DNA from: Deltaproteobacteria bacterium | Lineage (GTDB): Bacteria; Desulfobacterota; Binatia; UBA9968 | Length of the DNA stretch: 8,900 nucleotides | NCBI GenBank assembly: GCA_023250495.1 | Contig: JAHFAP010000128.1 | Span: 1 to 8,900, forward strand | Reading direction: 5' to 3' | In this document: one piece after another, positions 4,949-8,900 of the stretch | Position numbering within the stretch: position 1 is the stretch's first letter | How the letters are laid out: each line of letters starts with the position of its first letter | Made by a program: the position numbers and the translations under genes | Notes under the pieces: generated by a model | Database searches by the model: none | What the model was told of the DNA's origin: nothing | The model's input: the letters and a program-made list of their open reading frames with translations, nothing else

Positions 4949-6276
4949 TTTTGCTGGCACAGCTCGACGATCAACCGCTCCATGACCACGCGCGGAGGAT
5001 TGCCGCTCGACTTAAGGCGGATGTCCGCCTGGTAGACCAGCTCCAGGTCGCGCGCGAGCTCCTGGGTGGTAAAGTTCTCCGCGCTCTTGAAGCTCATGTA
5101 GGCCGCGTATGGATTTCCCGGCAGCGGCGGAGCCCCGTCCTGAAGCATGCTTCGCTGAAATTGGTTATAGTCCATCCCGCTGTTCCATCTGCGGCCCATC
5201 TCTCCGTCCATCAATTGGCGCGCCAGCAAGAGTCGTCTCACTTCACTGGCGATGGGCCCCAACAGGGCCAAGGGATGGTTGCCTCGAGACAACAAGCGGG
5301 CCAGTTGACCGAGCGCCGCCAGGGAGTCGCGGGCGGCGAGCGCTTTGGTCAAGTCAAACACCCAGCCCTCTCCCTGATCGAGAAGGATCTCCTCCACGTC
5401 CTTCGCCCGGATCGAGGCTTCGTCGCCCACGTAAAGCAGCAGCTTCTCCAATTCCTGGTGAACCGCCCAGAGCTGTGGCGCAGCGCGCGCCAGGATCATC
5501 TCTCGCGCCCGAGGTTCGATCCGCTTCCCTGCCTCTTTGAGACGCCGGTCGAGAAACTGCGCCAGGGTCGCGCGCTCGATCTTGCCGCTCCGCTCTCGCT
5601 CTACCGCCAGATCGAGCGCGGCTCCTTTCTCGGCAAATTTCTTGTACAGGCGCGTCCTGCGATCGACATGGGCCGTGGTGAGCAGAAGCACGCCCCACGG
5701 AGGGATCCCATGCTCCAGGAATTCCATGAGCTTATCTGCTTCGCTGCCCCTACCTTGACTCAGCTCCAAAGTCTGGCCGCGGCAGTAGGCGAGCAAACCC
5801 TCCGCCGCTTCCCGGGCTTCTTTGCCTTCATCGCCCAGCAGCGCGGCGATCTCAGCCGCGGCGGAGCGGGCCTCAAGCCTCTCCCAGCGTTCCTGAGTCC
5901 AGCCTTCCAACTTGAGCAGGTCGATAAGAAGGCGCGCCGCCTCATCCTTCTTGCCGTCGCCCCAGAGCCGGAGGACTTTTTCGCCCATCTCCCCTTTGTT
6001 CTCCGCCGACGCGAAGTAGGGCGCGCTCTCGACCCAGACGGTCTTCGCTCCGGGAAGGAACGGCGGGGTCATCAGCGCCGCCTCGATCTGGTCCCAAGAG
6101 GTGGATTGCCCATCAAAACGCTCCAGGTTGAATGTCCGGTTTTCCGCCGGGACGAGCAGATCGAGGAGCGCCTGAGTGGCTGCATGCACCTGGAAGTCAT
6201 CGCCGTGCAGGAGCAACAATGAGGGCGGTTTGCCACTGCGGATGTCGGAGAGAATTGATTCCAGACTGAGCTTCAT
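4945..6276 (-). CDS. holA: DNA polymerase III subunit delta
   Basis: Delta is the clamp-loader subunit that opens the beta sliding clamp during replication. The N-terminal domain carries the family pattern LLLLHGDDFQV (residues 20-30), NLERFDGQS (50-58), a Trp and then the TPPFLPGAKTVWV strand (70-82). The nucleotide-binding-like fold resumes with WGVLLLTTAHVDRRTRLYK (194-212). Helical domain II (about 230-300) and the collar domain III (about 305-443) follow, with HPLALLGPIASEVRRLL as the typical collar helix. At 443 residues it is roughly 100 longer than usual delta proteins. The excess is a charged, helix-rich insertion near residues 90-178. ATG 6276 fits the family start although no clear ribosome binding site precedes it. 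Its stop overlaps the nuclease start, so the nuclease gene may be coupled to replication-gene expression. Confidence 0.92.
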   Translation of the reverse strand: MKLSLESILSDIRSGKPPSLLLLHGDDFQVHAATQALLDLLVPAENRTFNLERFDGQSTSWDQIEAALMTPPFLPGAKTVWVESAPYFASAENKGEMGEKVLRLWGDGKKDEAARLLIDLLKLEGWTQERWERLEARSAAAEIAALLGDEGKEAREAAEGLLAYCRGQTLELSQGRGSEADKLMEFLEHGIPPWGVLLLTTAHVDRRTRLYKKFAEKGAALDLAVERERSGKIERATLAQFLDRRLKEAGKRIEPRAREMILARAAPQLWAVHQELEKLLLYVGDEASIRAKDVEEILLDQGEGWVFDLTKALAARDSLAALGQLARLLSRGNHPLALLGPIASEVRRLLLARQLMDGEMGRRWNSGMDYNQFQRSMLQDGAPPLPGNPYAAYMSFKSAENFTTQELARDLELVYQADIRLKSSGNPPRVVMERLIVELCQQK

Positions 6277-6310
6277 TATGAGAGGACAAGTTTCGAGTCG
6301 GGCTTGAACC

Positions 6311-6345
6311 TAACTCCTGATCTCTAATCCCTGATCCCTGATCCC
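6311..6345. repeat. degenerate tandem heptamer array (five units)
   Basis: On the plus strand five 7-base units run head to tail: TAACTCC, TGATCTC, TAATCCC, TGATCCC, TGATCCC. The two rightmost units are identical and the others drift by one to three bases. The array begins 2 bases after the stop codon of the small gene and ends 34 bases before the holA start. It resembles in form the short tandem heptamers described from cyanobacteria, without implying relatedness. Confidence 0.7.
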
Positions 6346-6346
6346 T

Positions 6347-6574
6347 TTACTTTTTCGGAACCCACATCTGGCTTTTCTCGCTCCAGACGTAGTCTGACTT
6401 CCAGACCTTCAGGCCGATCGTAAAGCTCCCGCCTGATTTCGTGACGAAGGCCTTCTCCGTGGAGTGGGGAATGTCCACGCGCGCCACCAGATAGATCTTC
6501 CTGGCAATTGCCTTGTTGACCAGGATGCGGTCCCCCACCTGCATCGTGGTCCGAGCTTCCTTCTTTCCCTTCAT
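6347..6574 (-). CDS. small hypothetical protein of 75 residues
   Basis: I do not recognise this protein. It is basic, with alternating hydrophobic and polar residues that suggest a small beta-rich fold (VGDRILVNKAIARKIYLVARV, FTIGLKVW, DYVW, MWVP), and has several aromatic residues near its end. There is no signal peptide, membrane segment or cysteine. ATG 6574 has no clear ribosome binding site. A second ATG ten codons in (6544) follows AAGGAAG at about 11 bases and may be the true start, giving 65 residues. Another open frame on the same strand overlaps it, but that frame reads through the heptamer array and gives low-complexity Gly/Arg text, so this frame is preferred. It lies 70 bases upstream of holA in the same direction. 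Confidence 0.55.
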   Translation of the reverse strand: MKGKKEARTTMQVGDRILVNKAIARKIYLVARVDIPHSTEKAFVTKSGGSFTIGLKVWKSDYVWSEKSQMWVPKK

Positions 6575-6590
6575 AACCGAAAATTAACAT

Positions 6591-6606
6591 CGCGCGCCGG
6601 CGCGCG
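6591..6606. repeat. 16-bp perfect GC-only palindrome
   Basis: CGCGCGCCGGCGCGCG is perfectly self-complementary and made only of C and G, with alternating pyrimidine-purine steps on both sides. It lies 16 bases upstream of the small gene's ATG and downstream of the binding-protein gene. Two further short inverted repeats lie next to it, ACCGG/CCGGT (6618-6634) and TCCGC/GCGGA (6637-6651), so the whole gap after the binding-protein stop is hairpin-prone. It is followed on the minus strand by a modest AT-rich stretch, so it could act as a terminator for the binding-protein transcript. Confidence 0.6.
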
Positions 6607-6668
6607 CAAATAGTCTGACCGGGGTTTATCCGGTGATCCGCTCGACGCGGAGTCAAAACCGTCCTTCA

Positions 6669-7634
6669 TCACTGATGCCCCAGCTCTTTCTGGACCTCTC
6701 TGAGCAGGGAAAAATCTCGCACCTGCGACAGCGGAATTCGCTTGTCCGATTTGAGCGCCTTCATCCGCGTGTCGACCGCAAACTGGTAGGTGGCGTCGCT
6801 GGCCGCGCCGTCGGCGCTGAACGAGGGAACAATCAGATCATAGGACTCGCCGGCGACCTCTTTAGTCTGCTGGAGCCATTGCATCATGATGGGAACGACT
6901 TCGTCTTTCCGCTCGCGGATAAAGCGCAGCGCACGCACGGTAGCGCGCAGGACCTTTCTGGCCTCATCGCGGTTCTCTTTGAGCCGCGAGTCGGTGATCG
7001 AGATGGCGGCGATCGGGCTGCCGATCTTCAAGTCTTTCGGACCGCCAAGGATATTGAAGCCTTCCTTTTGCAGGCGAACAGGTCCGGGCGGCGAGACGCA
7101 GATCGCGTCCACCAGACCCTTCTTCAATATCTCCACTCGCACAGGCTCGTCCGCGCCCAAGGTGATGAACTGGACGTCTCTAATGTCCAAGCCCTTTGCC
7201 TCAAGGATCGCCTCGGCGGCCAAATAATCCGAGCCGCCGATCCTCTGAGTGCCGATTCTTTTCCCCCGAAGATCCGCAATGGTCTTGATCTCAGGGCGGG
7301 AGACGATATGGTGCAGCGGCTTGTCGGTAAGAACGGCCAGTTGCTTGAAAGGCATGCCTTGAATCGCGGCCGTCAAGATGTTGCCGAAAGTGAGGGTGTA
7401 TTGAATGTCGTCATTCATCAGGGCGGGCACAGCGACCTGGCTTCTCATCTGAATCAAGACCGGCTCCAAAGCTTCGTCTTTGAAGAAGCCTTTGACCACC
7501 GCGACTTGGGCGGGCAGAAAGGCGTAGGTGCGGCTCGAGTACGAAATCGTGATTTTTTCCGCCGCGAACGCCGGTCCGCCCATGATTGCGCAGCACAGCA
7601 CCCACGCGGTAAGGAGAGTGCCTTTACTCTTCAA
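6669..7634 (-). CDS. ABC transporter substrate-binding protein (NMT1/SsuA-like)
   Basis: The 321-residue product starts at TTG 7634, supported by GGAAGGG ending 5 bases before it and by an ideal signal peptide immediately after: basic MKSK, a hydrophobic core, then AFA|AEK with cleavage predicted after residue 24. The mature protein has the periplasmic binding fold of the NMT1/TauA/SsuA group: ITISYSSRTYAFLPAQVAVVKGFF near the start, then TFGNILTAAIQGMPFKQLAVL, then LRGKRIGTQRIGGSDYLAAEAIL and later ITLGADEPVRVEILKKGLVDA. Such proteins capture small organic solutes for ABC import. No permease or ATPase gene is visible nearby, so it is an orphan in this window. It is divergent from an FAH-family gene, which suggests its ligand may be related to that enzyme's pathway. 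I found no convincing promoter for it. Confidence 0.88.
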   Translation of the reverse strand: MKSKGTLLTAWVLCCAIMGGPAFAAEKITISYSSRTYAFLPAQVAVVKGFFKDEALEPVLIQMRSQVAVPALMNDDIQYTLTFGNILTAAIQGMPFKQLAVLTDKPLHHIVSRPEIKTIADLRGKRIGTQRIGGSDYLAAEAILEAKGLDIRDVQFITLGADEPVRVEILKKGLVDAICVSPPGPVRLQKEGFNILGGPKDLKIGSPIAAISITDSRLKENRDEARKVLRATVRALRFIRERKDEVVPIMMQWLQQTKEVAGESYDLIVPSFSADGAASDATYQFAVDTRMKALKSDKRIPLSQVRDFSLLREVQKELGHQ

Positions 7635-7759
7635 CGCAGCCCTTCCGCTTTCTCGATATGCTTTCCACCGTTGAACACCCCATCATCCTAGCGCTTTGGC
7701 TTTCTCAAGACTATCACGAAGCGCTGCATCCGCCAATTTTTTTTCTGCTTGTGACCTGC

Positions 7760-7788
7760 TTGACAACAGAGGCCCCCTCTCCTATAGG
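7760..7788 (+). promoter_or_regulatory. putative sigma-70-type promoter of the FAH-family gene
   Basis: A perfect TTGACA (7760-7765) and TATAGG (7783-7788) are separated by the ideal 17 bases. Transcription would begin near 7795, leaving a leader of about 45 bases before ATG 7841. The spacer contains a perfect inverted repeat, AGAGG (7768-7772) and CCTCT (7776-7780) around CCC, which could be an operator placed to block polymerase. Confidence 0.55.
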
Positions 7789-7829
7789 TGAAACATCTTA
7801 GAGTCCCGACGGAGATCGGAGAGAGATTC

Positions 7830-7834
7830 GGAGG
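7830..7834 (+). promoter_or_regulatory. ribosome binding site of the FAH-family gene
   Basis: GGAGG lies 6 bases before the ATG at 7841, a near-ideal Shine-Dalgarno and spacing, which fixes this start. Confidence 0.85.
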
Positions 7835-7840
7835 TTCACG

Positions 7841-8785
7841 ATGCGTTTTGTAACTTTTGTGCGAAAAAATCAGAGCCGCGTGGGTCTCATCGGACCGGCG
7901 GACCACGTGATTGATCTGGCGGAGTTGAATCGCCGCTATCTGAAAGCAGGCTCTGCGCCATACTTGAACAGCATGCAAGCCTTTATCGAGGCGGGAGGCA
8001 AAGCTCTCAGCGTGGCAAAAAAAGCAGCCAGGTACGTGGCGGGAAAGGACGACGAGGGACTGAGAAAACTGCGGCAGGCCGGCGCCCTGCTGAAGCTCAA
8101 TCAGGTCAAGATCGTCTCCCCCATTCCCTGGCCGCGCAAGAACGTCGTTCTCCTTGGAGTCAACTATAAAGAGCACATTGAAGAAGGCGCGCGGGCAAGA
8201 TCGATTGAACTGAAATATCCGGAGGCGCCGGTGTTTTTTACCAAGCCGGCGACCTCGGTCATCGGCCATCTGGGAAAGGTCGTTCACCACAAGGCGACAG
8301 AGAAGCTCGACTACGAAGTCGAGCTGGCTGTGATCATGGGAAAGAAGGGACGGGATATTCCCAAGGACAAGGTTTACGACTACATTTTCGGCTACACGAT
8401 CTGCCTCGACATGACCGCGCGCGATCTGCAGCGCAAGCACGGCCAGTGGTTCAAGGGAAAGTCGCTCGACACCTACTGCCCGTTGGGGCCCTGGATCGTG
8501 CACAAGAGCGCGATTCCAGATCCTCAGGCACTGCGTCTCGTGTGTCGAGTGAATGGACAGGTCATGCAGGATGACAGGACTTCCAACATGATCTTCGACA
8601 TCCCGACGACGATCGAGGCGCTCTCTCAGGGCATGACGTTGGAGCCGGGAGAGATCATCAGCACCGGAACGCCGTCGGGCGTCGGCTTTGCCCGCGTGCC
8701 GCCATTCTTCTTGAAGCCCGGTGATAAGGTTGAAGCGGATATCGAGGGAATCGGCGTTCTTCAGGTGGAAATCGCAGCACCCTAG
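7841..8785 (+). CDS. fumarylacetoacetate hydrolase (FAH) family protein
   Basis: The 314-residue product is a cytoplasmic FAH-family enzyme (COG0179), a group that cleaves or hydrates 2-oxo acids late in aromatic catabolism, for example 2-hydroxyhepta-2,4-diene-1,7-dioate isomerase and acylpyruvase. After an N-terminal domain of about 95 residues the catalytic domain starts with NVVLLGVNYKEHIEE (H112). The metal ligands E159, E161 and D190 are present, followed by the conserved lysine region FKGKSLDTYCPLGPW (K207) and TGTPSGVG (275-282). Length and domain order match the two-part members of this family. The start is fixed by a strong ribosome binding site. The precise substrate cannot be read from the sequence. 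It is divergent from a solute-binding protein gene, fitting a small uptake-and-breakdown unit for an organic acid. Confidence 0.92.
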   Translation: MRFVTFVRKNQSRVGLIGPADHVIDLAELNRRYLKAGSAPYLNSMQAFIEAGGKALSVAKKAARYVAGKDDEGLRKLRQAGALLKLNQVKIVSPIPWPRKNVVLLGVNYKEHIEEGARARSIELKYPEAPVFFTKPATSVIGHLGKVVHHKATEKLDYEVELAVIMGKKGRDIPKDKVYDYIFGYTICLDMTARDLQRKHGQWFKGKSLDTYCPLGPWIVHKSAIPDPQALRLVCRVNGQVMQDDRTSNMIFDIPTTIEALSQGMTLEPGEIISTGTPSGVGFARVPPFFLKPGDKVEADIEGIGVLQVEIAAP

Positions 8786-8814
8786 AGCCTGAGCACAATG
8801 CAAAATGAAAATTG

Positions 8815-8852
8815 CAAAATGCAAAATTTTTCACTTTTCACTTTGCATTTTG
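8815..8852. repeat. AT-rich inverted repeat after the FAH-family gene
   Basis: CAAAATGCAAA (8815-8825) and its exact complement TTTGCATTTTG (8842-8852) form 11-bp perfect arms around a 16-base loop. Pairing continues outward through AATT on both sides if one G is bulged. The DNA is much more AT-rich than the flanking genes and carries repeated CAAAATG and TTTTCAC words. No T-run follows the 3' arm, so it is not a standard intrinsic terminator, though it may protect or end the transcript. Confidence 0.6.
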
Positions 8853-8868
8853 AATTGAGGTGGGGGTT

Positions 8869-8900
8869 ATGTCCCGTACGCGGCTCCCCGCCGTAGCAGG
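8869..8900 (+). CDS. possible start of a further gene (runs off right edge)
   Basis: ATG at 8869 is preceded by GAGGT at 8857-8861 with a 7-base spacing, a good ribosome binding site. The frame is open to the edge and reads MSRTRLPAVAG. The Arg-rich then small and hydrophobic start could be the beginning of a signal peptide. Only ten complete codons are visible, so nothing can be said of its function. Confidence 0.45.
   Translation, partial: MSRTRLPAVA

Noticed and set aside
4918..6222. Long plus-strand open frame of 434 codons
   Set aside because: It lies antisense to holA, whose family motifs are clear. Its translation is Gln/Arg/His-rich without domain character, and long antisense frames are expected in GC-rich genes.
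6324..6656. Alternative minus-strand frame of 110 codons over the small gene
   Set aside because: It reads through the heptamer array and the GC palindrome and gives low-complexity Gly/Arg/His text. The 75-residue frame looks more like a folded protein.
6633..7691. Plus-strand open frame of 352 codons
   Set aside because: It is antisense to the binding-protein gene, which has a signal peptide and family motifs.
7690..7730. TTGGCG-n17-TAGTCT as promoter of the binding-protein gene
   Set aside because: The -10 matches consensus at only 3 of 6 positions, so it is too weak to list.
7688..8824. Minus-strand open frame of 378 codons
   Set aside because: It is antisense to the FAH-family gene and runs through its promoter and ribosome binding site. 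No recognisable protein features.
1..8900. CRISPR arrays, tRNA or rRNA genes, insertion sequences
   Set aside because: No spaced repeat array, cloverleaf-like segment, conserved rRNA stretch or transposase-like protein was seen on reading both strands.

Overview
The window looks like chromosomal DNA from a GC-rich, free-living bacterium with an export machinery and a peptidoglycan wall. Gene content (a DNA polymerase III delta subunit, an S11 carboxypeptidase with a SPOR domain, a lone NMT1-type binding protein beside an FAH-family enzyme) and short repeats at gene borders resemble soil or subsurface lineages such as Methylomirabilota, Rokubacteria or deltaproteobacteria-like groups. That placement is an impression, not something the sequence proves. 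I saw no tRNA, rRNA, CRISPR, transposase or phage gene.

Layout. Positions 1-380 (minus) hold the N-terminal part of a two-cluster iron-sulfur protein that runs off the left edge. Upstream of it is a MarR-family regulator (minus), which is divergent from an MBL-fold hydrolase (plus). A long block then reads leftwards: a small unknown protein (6574-6347), holA (6276-4945), a secreted HKD nuclease (4948-4400), a membrane-anchored OB-fold protein (4403-3885), a four-cysteine mini-protein (3832-3638), a TPR protein (3634-3149) and a D,D-carboxypeptidase with a SPOR domain (3007-1781). The right side has a solute-binding protein (minus), divergent from an FAH-family hydrolase (plus). The first codons of another plus-strand gene begin at 8869.

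How the genes work together. holA, the nuclease and the OB-fold gene overlap by 4 bases at each junction (ATGA, then GTGA), so they are probably translationally coupled. The nuclease and OB-fold protein carry two domains that I recall being fused in some other bacterial nucleases, so they may act as one envelope nuclease system. The binding protein and FAH enzyme fit uptake and breakdown of an aromatic or dicarboxylic compound. MarR may control the iron-sulfur gene, the MBL gene, or both.

Most notable: two adjacent coding sequences begin inside repeat-like DNA. An AT-rich inverted repeat encodes nearly the whole signal peptide of the nuclease. A hairpin repeat of the TTCGAC...GTCGAA type encodes residues 4-14 of the OB-fold protein. 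A degenerate heptamer array, a 16-bp GC-only palindrome and a second AT-rich inverted repeat sit at other gene borders. The carboxypeptidase appears to need a CTG start to gain its signal peptide.
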